Positions 1-9,300 of a stretch of 64,000 bases of DNA are shown one piece after another. Below the pieces are notes generated by a model that did no database searches, had not been told where the DNA came from, and was given only the letters and a program-made list of their open reading frames with translations. This stretch comes from Epinephelus fuscoguttatus. Lineage: Eukaryota > Chordata > Actinopteri > Perciformes > Serranidae. The stretch covers positions 13,784,428-13,848,427 of the forward strand of contig NC_064759.1 of the NCBI RefSeq assembly GCF_011397635.1. Reading direction: 5' to 3'. Position numbers and translations under genes: made by a program. Every line of letters begins with the position of its first letter. Position 1 is the first letter of the stretch.

Positions 1-347
1 TTTTAATCCCTTTTGTGCTGCAGTTTCATTCATGTCCTTTTAATGTAAAATACACACAACACAGTAAATTACTTCATTTCTGTGCCACCTGTGCACTACC
101 ACTGTAACTTTTAATAAAATGAAAAGCCATCAGAGCACCAACCCTCTCATGATCTCTCAGAGATATAAACAGATACACAGGCATGAGCATATATAGTGGT
201 ACAAAAATACATTTTTTAAAAATTCAAATTCTTCCAAAAATTGTGGTTGACATGTTGGTGATTTAAGATTAATATAAAATACAGTTAAAAAAGCGAAGAC
301 TTCTCAGATGTGTTTGTGAGAATTATCGTCTCATCTAGTTCCTCAAA
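1..347. other. Region downstream of the RNase-like gene
   Basis: AT-rich sequence with no reading frame of interest. It should include the 3' UTR of the minus-strand RNase gene; TTTAAT (minus-strand ATTAAA) near 38 and near 112 could be variant poly(A) signals. Nothing else is recognised. Confidence 0.4.
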
Positions 348-938
348 TTAATTCTGATAGCCATAAATAAAAACAAGAAGAATTGATAAAACCCCGAGCC
401 ACGTCATGGCTTTGAAGCTGGGAGCATTGGCACTAATTCCCGGGTCCTGACAGCCTCTGGCGTTGTTATTTGGCTTTAGATTTTCAGGGTTTCCCTCAAA
501 ATGGACTGGCAGACACTGATTGTTGAGCTCCTCACAGGCCAGGATCAGGTGTTTGGTTTCCTCTCGGACGCTCTTGATCCCACATGTTCCCTGATAACTC
601 CTCACCGTTACAAAAGTGAAAGGCCGCTCACTGATGCACAGGTTGTCCTTGTACACCTTTCCCCCCTTGTTAGTGCAGACGGCCTTCACCCTGTCCAGTT
701 CGCTTGTGTGGAGGAAGGACTGGGTGGGTCTGTCACAGCCGCCGTTATTCTTGATGTAGTTGTACCATTCATTCTGGTCCAGAGAATTAGGAGTACCAGA
801 GCGAATGTGGCGTTTGACAAAGGTGCTGAAGCCGTTATTCCATTTAGAGAGCTGGCAGGGAGCGTCGTTTCTGGCAAATGTTTGATGACCAAACAGAAGA
901 CAGACAGCCAGAGTGAGGAAAACCCTGAGAGCAGCCAT
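348..938 (-). CDS. RNase A-superfamily protein with hydrophobic C-terminal tail, probably catalytically dead
   Basis: Single-exon reading frame of 196 residues. Residues 1-22 form a signal peptide. The RNase A fold is indicated by FVKRHI (His44, matching catalytic His12), a Cys68-Cys88 spacing followed by KHLILAC (Cys135), and the closing motif CLPVHFEG (His146, matching His119). The family's CKxxNTF motif, which carries catalytic Lys41, reads CDRPTQSF here, so the lysine is replaced by Asp or Arg. The cysteines matching Cys26 and Cys84 of RNase A are both absent, while those for the 40-95 and 58-110 disulfides are kept; extra cysteines lie at 101, 142 and 163. About 45 residues follow the usual end of the domain and finish with a hydrophobic stretch (about 178-193) and only a few terminal polar residues, like a GPI-anchor signal or a tail anchor. 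Family members are secreted RNases, angiogenins or antimicrobial proteins. The family assignment is strong; loss of activity and membrane tethering are inference. Confidence 0.88.
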   Translation of the reverse strand: MAALRVFLTLAVCLLFGHQTFARNDAPCQLSKWNNGFSTFVKRHIRSGTPNSLDQNEWYNYIKNNGGCDRPTQSFLHTSELDRVKAVCTNKGGKVYKDNLCISERPFTFVTVRSYQGTCGIKSVREETKHLILACEELNNQCLPVHFEGNPENLKPNNNARGCQDPGISANAPSFKAMTWLGVLSILLVFIYGYQN

Positions 939-950
939 TACCCAGCAGTC

Positions 951-1032
951 CTAGAGTGAAACAGACACCATGAAGTCATAGCAGAAGACACAAACACTTC
1001 ACACTTCACTGAGTAGTCTTTTACATCTTACC
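951..1032 (-). other. 5' UTR intron of the RNase-like gene
   Basis: Read on the minus strand, a donor GTAAGA follows base 1032 and an acceptor TTTCACTCTAG ends at 951, giving an 81-bp intron (951-1031) just 12 bp before the ATG. A noncoding first exon followed by one coding exon is the usual layout of RNase A-family genes, which supports both the start codon and the family call. The start of the first exon is not visible. Confidence 0.65.
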
Positions 1033-1338
1033 GCTTCTGTTTCACCAACTAAATGATGTGACACGTAATAAAGCAAACAGTGTGTGCTGAAGAGCAGTCT
1101 GAAAAAGCCACAGCTGCTCGTCTGTCTGTCTCTGTCTGTATGTCTGTTTTTAAACATGAAAGTAGGAGAGGATGTGGAAAACAGCTGCTTGATTAGAAAA
1201 CTTCCCTACCTTTTTTGGCAGCAGTGGAGGCCTCTGTGAGCTTCAGATGACCTAGAGGCTCCAGATGTAAGATCTTTCTTCTGTACTTCAGTTACGGTTC
1301 CACATTTCACTTCCTGTTTGAGAGGGAGTGGCCTAAAT

Positions 1339-1362
1339 TGTGTGTGTGTGTGTGTGTGTGTG
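1339..1362. repeat. (TG)n microsatellite
   Basis: Uninterrupted TG dinucleotides. Confidence 0.97.
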
Positions 1363-1788
1363 AGTGTGCATGACTTGAGTCTGTCCACACGGCTGTGCTT
1401 TAGAGCATGGAGGGACATGATCCAGTTACAGCCAGAAATACCTGCTCAAGGCCCAGTGAGCTATTTTTGGACGTACGGCATTGCTGTTTGTGTTTGTTTT
1501 ACGTGTAGTAACTTTTGCTATGTATTTGTACTAGTTTGGATCATTAGGGCTTCAAAAATGATGATGGGACATGTCTTCACAATGACATCTACATGTAAAA
1601 CGGGTAGTCATGGAATAAGAAACGTAGGAAAGCCTCATAATCTGATAGGAAATAGTTGAATTATCATCATCTATGCTTCACCTTTCCACTGCACTTAATA
1701 AATATACAATAATTAATTGTTCTACTGTATAAATAAATAGAGTTATGTATAGTATATTTTTTGCTAAACATGCCTAAATAGAGACATC

Positions 1789-1917
1789 AGGGTGGGGGAG
1801 CCCTTCTGTGTGGAGTTTGCATGTTCTCCCTGTGTCAGCGTGGGTTTTCTCTGGGTACTCTGGCTTCCTCCCACAGTCCAAAGACATGCAGGTTAATTGG
1901 TGACTCTAAATTGTGTA
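1789..1917 (+). repeat. Dispersed fish repeat fragment ('gtggagtttgcatgttctcc' family)
   Basis: Contains phrases that recur widely in fish genomes (GTGGAGTTTGCATGTTCTCC, then CTTCCTCCCACAGTCCAAA and CATGCAGGTTAATTGGTGAC). I recognise it as a dispersed element but cannot name its class. The surrounding 1040-2800 shows no gene; the only other feature is the TG microsatellite. Confidence 0.6.
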
Positions 1918-2269
1918 TCAAATATCTAATTTCCTCCTTCTTTCTGTCTCCCTGCAGCAGGTGTGAAAATGTCCACCACTTTGTTTCTGTTGGCCAGTGA
2001 GAGGAAGGACTGCAATCGTTTGCCACAGCCCGTTCACTGTTTGAGGTAAGCCTGCCAGTTGGCACTGCATCACAACAGGCTTTAATCCACAAACTCATCC
2101 CTCTCGTTTCTTTCTGCACCCACATGATTAAAATTCTGGCATAAAGTAAGAAAAAAATGTTGAAGTCTCACATCTAAGTGTAATCACAAATTATTGTTGT
2201 TTAAGACCTTTCTGCCAGGGAGTCCTGGTCAAGACAGGCAGCAAAATATAGTCTGGGGCCGTTAGTGGC

Positions 2270-2799
2270 CATTTTGGTAAGAAACTGGAACCAGGGCGAG
2301 TGAGACAGGATCCGGAATTCGATGGATGCGCCTTTCTGTCAAAATAAAAGCACCAAGCTAATAAAAATGCGGTGAAACTTTTAATTTAAAAAATATAATT
2401 TACAAGAAAAGCCCCAAGCCATTAAGTTAATCGATTTTCTTACACCCCTCATCACCCCAAATCGATGGTGCGCCAGAATTTAAAGTTTTACTTTGGTGAA
2501 CACTTATACTTTGGTGAATTTGGTGAATTCCGCATCCACTCTCTAGACCAGAACCAGAATCCAGACAGAATTCAGAGTGAATAAAAACGAGCCTGGTGAC
2601 GCGAGGCTAAGCAAAATAAAAGTTAAATATACAGCTACAAACACAGACAGTTATACCAAAATAAACATAGCAATATACTGTGCTTCTTTCAAAAATCCTT
2701 TGTACATCTTCTGAGCTAAGCTATTTTTCCAAATTGAAGTTAATACAATTGAACAAAATCATCAGTTACAATGAATAAAATGAGCTACTGCAGTGTTCG
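2270..2799. other. Intergenic stretch without recognised features
   Basis: AT-rich sequence between the RNase gene upstream region and the first fold-back repeat. I see no reading frame, RNA gene or repeat that I can name. Confidence 0.5.
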
Positions 2800-3275
2800 T
2801 GAGTTAGCTTGATAAGTAGGTAGGCTATGCTAACAAGTAAGCTTGCCAACAGGCTAGAATATTAGCGAGTTACCTTGCTCAGTAGGTAGACTATGCTAAC
2901 AAGTAAGCTAGTCAATAGGCTAGAATATTAGCGAGTTAGCTTACTAAATAAGTAATTAGCCTTGCCAATAGGCTAGTTCATTTTTAACTTACAAAGATAC
3001 AAGGATAATATCATTTTTCAGTTGCAAATACCTGCGATTAACAATTTTTTTTTTCTTTTTTTAGCCAATGACATGAAAACATTTTTTCTGTTTTGTCTGG
3101 CAAGATTGCAAATTGATTGGACAATTTGTGTATGTTGATCCAGGACCATCAACACCGCGTTAATTCTGGATAATCTCCTTTTTTTGTTAACGTCAGCATT
3201 GCAGTGATGGTCCTGGATCACCATTAGCAATTCTCTTCAAGATCAACATGGTAATGATGGTCCAAGATCAACATA

Positions 3276-4904
3276 CAGTACAGGCCAAAAGTTTGGACAC
3301 ACCTTCTCATTCAATGCGTTTTCTTTATTTTCATGACTATTTACATTGTAGATTCTCACTGAAGGCATCAAAACTATGAATGAACACATGTGGAGTTATG
3401 TACTTAACAAAAAAAGGTGAAATAACTGAAAACATGTTTTATATTCTAGTTTCTTCAAAATAGTCACCCTTTGCTCTGATTACTGCTTTGCACACTCTTG
3501 GCATTCTCTCCATGAGCTTCAAGAGGTAGTCACCTGAAATGGTTTTCCAACAGTCTTGAAGGAGTTCCCAGAGGTGTTTAGCACTTGTTGGCCCCTTTGC
3601 CTTCACTCTGCGGTCCAGCTCACCCCAAACCATCTCGATTGGGTTCAGGTCCGGTGACTGTGGAGGCCAGGTCATCTGCCGCAGCACTCCATCACTCTCC
3701 TTCTTGGTCAAATAGCCCTTACACAGCCTGGAGGTGTGTTTGGGGTCATTGTCCTGTTGAAAAATAAATGATCGTCCAACTACACGCAAACCGGATGGGA
3801 TGGCATGTCGCTGCAGGATGCTGTGGTAGCCATGCTGGTTCAGTGTGCCTTCAATTTTGAATAAATCCCCAACAGTGTCACCAGCAAAACACCCCCACAC
3901 CATCACACCTCCTCCTCCATGCTTCACAGTGGGAACCAGGCATGTGGAATCCATCCGTTCACCTTTTCTGCGTCTCACAAAGACACGGCGGTTGGAACCA
4001 AAGATCTCAAATTTGGACTCATCAGACCAAAGCACAGATTTCCACTGGTCTAATGTCCATTCCTTGTGTTTCTTGGCCCAAACAAATCTCTTCTGCTTGT
4101 TGCCTCTCCTTAGCAGTGGTTTCCTAGCAGCTATTTGACCATGAAGGCCTGATTCGCGCAGTCTCCTCTTAACAGTTGTTCTAGAGATGGGTCTGCTGCT
4201 AGAACTCTGTGTGGCATTCATCTGGTCTCTGATCTGAGCTGCTGTTAACTTGCCATTTCTGAGGCTGGTGACTCGGATGAACTTATCCTCAGAAGCAGAG
4301 GTGACTCTTGGTCTTCCTTTCCTGGGTCGGTCCTCATGTGTGCCAGTTTCCTTGTAGCGCTTGATGGTTTTTGCGACTCCACTTTTGGACACGTTTAAAG
4401 TTTTTGCAATTTTCCGGACTGACTGACCTTCATTTCTTAAAGTAATGATGGCCACTCGTTTTTCTTTAGTTAGCTGATTGGTTCTTGCCATAATATGAAT
4501 TTTAACAGTTGTCCAATAGGGCTGTCGGCTGTGTATTAACCTGACTTCTGCACAACACAACTGATGGTCCCAACCCCAATGATAAAGCAAGAAATTCCAC
4601 TAATTAACCCTGATAAGGCACACCTGTGAAGTGGAAACCATTTCAGGTGACTACCTCTTGAAGCTCATTGAGAGAATGCCAAGAGTGTGCAAAGCAGTAA
4701 TCAGAGCAAAGGGTGGCTATTTTGAAGAAACTAGAATATAAAACATGTTTTCAGTTATTTCACCTTTTTTTGTTAAGTACATAACTCCACATGTGTTCAT
4801 TCATAGTTTTGATGCCTTCAGTGAGAATCTACAATGTAAATAGTCATGGAAATAAAGAAAACGCATTGAATGAGAAGGTGTGTCCAAACTTTTGGCCTGT
4901 ACTG
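3276..4904 (-). mobile_element. Complete Tc1/mariner element (1629 bp), TA target duplication
   Basis: The ends are exact inverted CAGTACAGGCCAAAAGTTTG copies, flanked by TA at 3274-3275 and 4905-4906, the target duplication typical of Tc1/mariner. The terminal inverted repeats are long, about 271 bp each (3276-3546 and 4634-4904), and nearly identical. They include the last 35 codons of the transposase gene and a near-copy of them on the other side. The near identity of the arms and the open transposase frame point to a young copy. It sits inside the loop of a fold-back repeat. Confidence 0.95.
3439..4491 (-). CDS. Tc1-like transposase, DD38E spacing, apparently intact (350 aa)
   Basis: Cut-and-paste transposase. 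I start it at the ATG ending at 4491 (MARTNQLTKEKR), the usual family start; an upstream in-frame ATG would add 33 residues unlike the family. Order: N-terminal paired-like helix-turn-helix DNA-binding region (about residues 10-50), GRPR linker motif at 59-62, second helix-turn-helix (about 67-115), then the catalytic domain with Asp157 (WSDESKF), the glycine-rich GGGGVMVWG (192-200), Asp247 (QQDNDPKH) and Glu286 (SPDLNPIE). There are 38 residues between the second Asp and the Glu, against 34 in classical Tc1, which fits the DD38E group described as Intruder. There is no stop or frameshift, and the length is close to the family's usual 340-350 residues. The last 35 residues are encoded inside the terminal repeat. 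Confidence 0.95.
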   Translation of the reverse strand: MARTNQLTKEKRVAIITLRNEGQSVRKIAKTLNVSKSGVAKTIKRYKETGTHEDRPRKGRPRVTSASEDKFIRVTSLRNGKLTAAQIRDQMNATQSSSSRPISRTTVKRRLRESGLHGQIAARKPLLRRGNKQKRFVWAKKHKEWTLDQWKSVLWSDESKFEIFGSNRRVFVRRRKGERMDSTCLVPTVKHGGGGVMVWGCFAGDTVGDLFKIEGTLNQHGYHSILQRHAIPSGLRVVGRSFIFQQDNDPKHTSRLCKGYLTKKESDGVLRQMTWPPQSPDLNPIEMVWGELDRRVKAKGPTSAKHLWELLQDCWKTISGDYLLKLMERMPRVCKAVIRAKGDYFEETRI

Positions 4905-5225
4905 TATACAAATTATCCATTGTCAAAATGACAATGATGGTATTGGATCAACATAGGCAAATTATCCAGGATCATCATGGCGGTGATGGTCCTGGATTAG
5001 CACCAGCACTGCAATCTTGCAAAAACATTCTTTTGAATGGGCTATGACAAAGGAGGGAAAATGTGTCCATTGCAGGTCTTTGCAACTACAGAATTATATC
5101 ATAATTACACTTAATGTTAGTGAACAGTATTCTAGCCTATTGGCAATCCTACGTGTTAGCATTGCCAACCTAGTTAGCAAGCTAACTCAATAATATTCTA
5201 CTCAATTGGCAAATTTACTCAATCC

Positions 5226-6113
5226 AGGAGCATGTCCTACTTGGCAAAATCACGTTGTGCCACAAAATGTGCAGTTAGTTGGAAGTCTTATAATCAGATT
5301 AATCTGCTGCAAACAGAAATGAGACAAGAGGCAATAACAATAACATCAGTAAAGAACTGTTGGAAAATGCGGTCAGAACAACACAAACAAACGCACACAT
5401 CCACACACAAAATAAAGAAATCAAGGCAAGTGAGGTTGCCATTCAAGTATTTTAATCAGGTGCCCATGTTGACGAGTTATGTACAGAGAAAAAAAATCAA
5501 ATATGATTTATGGCACCAAAATCACTTTTTCCAATAGAATGAACACATGTACATAAATATAACTCATCCATTTACAGTATAATGCACTAAATCGGGTTCA
5601 GAAACATAATGTTTGGACAGCAGCAGTTTATACTCAACACTTTAAATCCCTTAAGACCGTCATCATAGATTTTTATTCATTTGATAGGAACTTCTGTGTG
5701 TCAGTGCTCAAGTCCAGGGACAAAAGAAAATAATAATATTACATTGGGTATAAATCAACAGGTAAATAATGTTTCTATTACATGTCATACAGTGCAGTGT
5801 GCTTCAAGGCAGGAAGAAGAAATAATGGCCAAACGTGGAACAAAAAAATCAACAAAGTATATTTTACAGAGTATTTACATGAACCAATCATGCATCCCAG
5901 GCATTTGCAAGAGCAAACATACGACTCAGAACCAGCAGACTGACGTATTTACACCAAGTGCCTCATGTGCAAACTGAAAAAAAAAAAAAAGAACCCCATC
6001 TGATACCAAGACTGCAAACATCACTGAATTTAGGTGGGGTAAAAAACCCGGAAACAGTGAATTGATCAGGGCAGCAGGTGATTTGTCCTGTGTCCAGTTT
6101 ACTATATAAAATG
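5226..6113. other. Region downstream of ca14
   Basis: No gene recognised. TTTATT at about 5671 could be an alternative minus-strand poly(A) signal, so part of this stretch may be a longer ca14 3' UTR. Confidence 0.35.
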
Positions 6114-6119
6114 TTTATT
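6114..6119 (-). terminator. ca14: Probable ca14 poly(A) signal (AATAAA on minus strand)
   Basis: TTTATT on the plus strand lies about 115 bp beyond the ca14 stop codon, a plausible distance for a short 3' UTR. No transcript evidence is available to choose between this and more distal signals. Confidence 0.45.
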
Positions 6120-6233
6120 TCCTGTTTGTCCCCCAAGGAGACATGGATCAGTGGTGACATCATTGGCGAGATGAAAGATGAAAGTGTTTAGCAAGCATGT
6201 GGACTGAAGCCCTGAAGTGGACCACGCCGTCAG

Positions 6234-6339
6234 CTAGGGCTCAGTCTGAAGAGAAGGTGAGGGCTCTTCTTTCTTTTCTGCTTCAGAGGTCGAGTTCAGA
6301 GCCATGTCTTGTTTTTTCCCTTTCTCTGGCTCTTTCATC
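6234..6339 (-). CDS. ca14: ca14 coding exon 11: cytoplasmic tail and stop
   Basis: Completes an arginine codon, then encodes residues 327-360 ([12 protein letters not shown] to SLQTEP) and TAG at 6234-6236. The tail is Lys/Glu/Ser-rich and unlike the human tail, so the exon rests on phase, the acceptor GTTTCAG and its position. The intron before it is 4.9 kb. Confidence 0.78.
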
Positions 6340-9300
6340 CTGAAACATTCAAGGAAAGAGTCAGTCCCACCGAGTCAAACACAAGCTGCAGTTTGGGATG
6401 GTGTCCAGCAGAGGTCCTCGTTTGTTAAAGAATGGATGGAAGGTTGTGCAAAAGTTTGGGCCTCTAGTGTCTATAAATAACTACTGGAGCTTTAAAGCTA
6501 CAGTGCATAATTATTATATGAATAAGTTTTTGTTATATTTGCTGAAACTGTCACTTTATCCACACAGCAGCATGAGACAGATAACCTAAGGGAAAAAAAT
6601 CATCTTTCTCTGCCCCCTCATAGTGCTTCTGATGAATCCACTGCATGTGAAGCAAACAACCAACCAGAGCCGAGGAGTCTCAAATGCAGCTAATGTCAAT
6701 CACTTCTTGTGAACTGCAGTCCATCTGTCAAAGTAGGCAGTGCTGATTAAATATGAATTAAGATTCCGATACTGCATATCCTATTTCTCGCCTCAAATCT
6801 TGTCAGAAGCATATTTTAGTGTACTGTTTAGCTGTAGAATGAGAACGTTTGTGACCTGGGGCAAGTATTTGGCAAGTTACTCTTAAAATGTAATATATTA
6901 CATATTACTAGGTACCTTCATTTAAAATAATTAGTTACATTATACAATACTGTTCTCTGTATTGACTTACTTGTTACGGTACTTTTGCATTACTTTCACC
7001 AAAATGACCTCAGAAGAATGACTAGGCATTTTAAATGGAAGGGTCATGTTGTTTCACAGCTGGTAATCACAGCACAGAGGCTCCAGTTTATTACAGTTTA
7101 TTTCGAATGCAGGTCTGACCCAGTCATGCATTCACATACAGTGGTTACTACTTTGTATTAAAATCACCTGCTTGTATTAATAATAGCGCAAACATACACT
7201 GTAGATCAATTAAATAGCCCAGACCGTTATAAATAAATAAACGGATATCCCTGGACACAGGGAGGGTCAGTCAGGCAGAAGATCAAAGTCTGATATTTAT
7301 GAGATATGGATAAATATTTGTGGGCCTATGATATAAAACACATTAAACAAATACTGAGGTAGGCATAACAAATGGATTACTATGATGAGCGCAAATTAAT
7401 ACGCCAGAGCTGGAAGACACACCTGCCGGTTACTGGTGTGACGATCAGCTACAGCAGCCCGGAGAGAGTTATTTATTAGAACGGGACTGTGTGCCAGCAT
7501 TGCTCTGCAGTTGTAGGAGATGTGAATGGAAACATCCAACACACACAAACATCATCATCATTGGGTCGAGGAAAAAACAAACTGGAGGCCAGCTCCTTAT
7601 CCCTGCTACTTTCAGGCAGCCTTAGGACGTAAAAGCAGAATGGGATACGGTGTAGCTATATGAATGGAAAGACACTGGACACAATAATGCGCACGATCAC
7701 CGGCACCCTTCTATCAGGTAGTGTATGATGAATGACATGTCAACACACAACAACCTTCAGGGGATGTTTTTTCTGATGGCGCACTGGTGGAAGTGGAGCG
7801 GTGTGGATAAAAGAAAAATGAAAACAATAAATAGTTAAGGCCTGTTTTGAGTAGTGACAAGTTACGTGACATTGCAAATGTAATAATATTACCCGAAAGC
7901 CTGCTTATAATGAGTTATATTACTTCGTTACTGCTAAAAAGTATATTACTGTAGCGCATTACCCTCAACACTGCTCTGCACTTAGGCTACCATGTTGGAA
8001 GCAATCAAGCCAAAACGAAGCACCACCAACTTGCTGGAGAAAACATTCTTATTTTACAGCTAAACAGTACACTGGAATATGTTTCTGAAAACATTTGAGG
8101 GGAGAAATAGGCAATGCAGTAACAGAATCTTGATTCCTATTTAATCAGCGCTGCCTAATTTGACAGTTTAACCACAGATCACGAAAAGTGATTGACATGA
8201 CTGACAGCTGTGTTGGAGACTCCTTGGCTCTGATTGGTTGATTGGTTGGATTCTTGAAAATACCATTAGAAGCACTACGAGGAGGCAGAGGAACATTTTT
8301 TTGTTTTCACAGATTATCTGTCTCATGTATTACTGTGTGAATATAGTGACAAAAAAAATATTTTTCTAAGTTACCAGGTACAGCTTTAAATGTTGTTTTC
8401 TTATAGTCTGCCATGAGATGACTGTTATGTTAAGAGGAATGAAATGTGTTAACATGGATGTTCAATGGATGTGCCAATTTCACGCCTCCATTGTAATTTG
8501 AATATCCACTGGAGGCATTTAAAAAGTTAGAGACTTTTCAAATACAGTTTTAGTTGTTTTGCCAGAACGTAGGTGCACTGAATGTGTAATCAGCTGACAA
8601 AACTCTTGCACCTAAAACTTCAGAACTAATAACTTTGTAAAGCCACACAGAAAACTGTGAGGATTGTGAGGCTTCCCTGAAACTTTTCAATGTATAAATA
8701 CATATCACTATTTTCCTTTACAATCTGTGATATTTAGCATTAATACTCTAAAATGGGGTGTTAAAGAAGAGGGTGAGTCACTATGAATGGGTGGTTAAGG
8801 AAAATGGATGTGGTCAGGAATCGCTTGTAAGTTAAGGTTTTGAGGTCAAAGGTTATAAATTTGAACGTTGACCTTGACATAGGAGCAGGCCGGTTACTGT
8901 GGAGAACGTCCCAGCTAGAGGTAGAGCTGTTGCAGATCAAAAGACAGAATCACTTGACCATAAAAGAGAGAAAATCTTGATTTCACATTTCAGAGAGGCC
9001 ACGTGCAAAAATGTCAAAACTCCCTCCCCCTCCTTCTCCTCCTCCTCTCTTATTAGATTAGAGGGACTGGAGGTGGCATTTTTAAGTAGTTGCACACGGC
9101 TGATTGACATTATGAAAGCCAGGGGTTCCCAAAGAGGGCTGTAGGGCACTTCTAGAGGGTCCTTGATGAGGATATTGGGAGAACCCAGAAAAAAATTTAA
9201 GTATCATATTTCACTGTATTCTTATTCAAAGATTGAATCACTGATCAGAGGTCTCACTCTTCCCGATCTTCAGTTTAAAAATTAGATGAGTACTATTCAA

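Larger units (their letters stand above)
2800..5225. repeat. Fold-back (inverted-repeat) element with tandem sub-repeats, split by a Tc1 element
   Basis: The left arm (about 2800-3275) carries tandem units of about 70 bp containing GGCTAGAATATTAGCGAGTTA. The right arm (about 4907-5225) carries the same motifs in reverse complement (TTCTAGCCTATTGGCAA, TAGCAAGCTAACTCAATAATA). Closer to the middle both arms hold copies of GATGGTCCTGGAT and GATCAACAT in opposite orientation. This is the layout of a non-autonomous fold-back DNA transposon. The outer ends are approximate because no clean target-site duplication was found. Confidence 0.7.

Noticed and set aside
501..959. 152-codon plus-strand frame
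   Set aside because: Antisense shadow of the RNase-like gene, whose signal peptide, family motifs and splice sites lie on the minus strand.
3585..4138. Plus-strand frames inside the Tc1 element
   Set aside because: Antisense shadows of the transposase.
4491..4590. 33 extra N-terminal codons of the transposase
   Set aside because: Unlike Tc1 transposases, which begin at the MARTNQL methionine.
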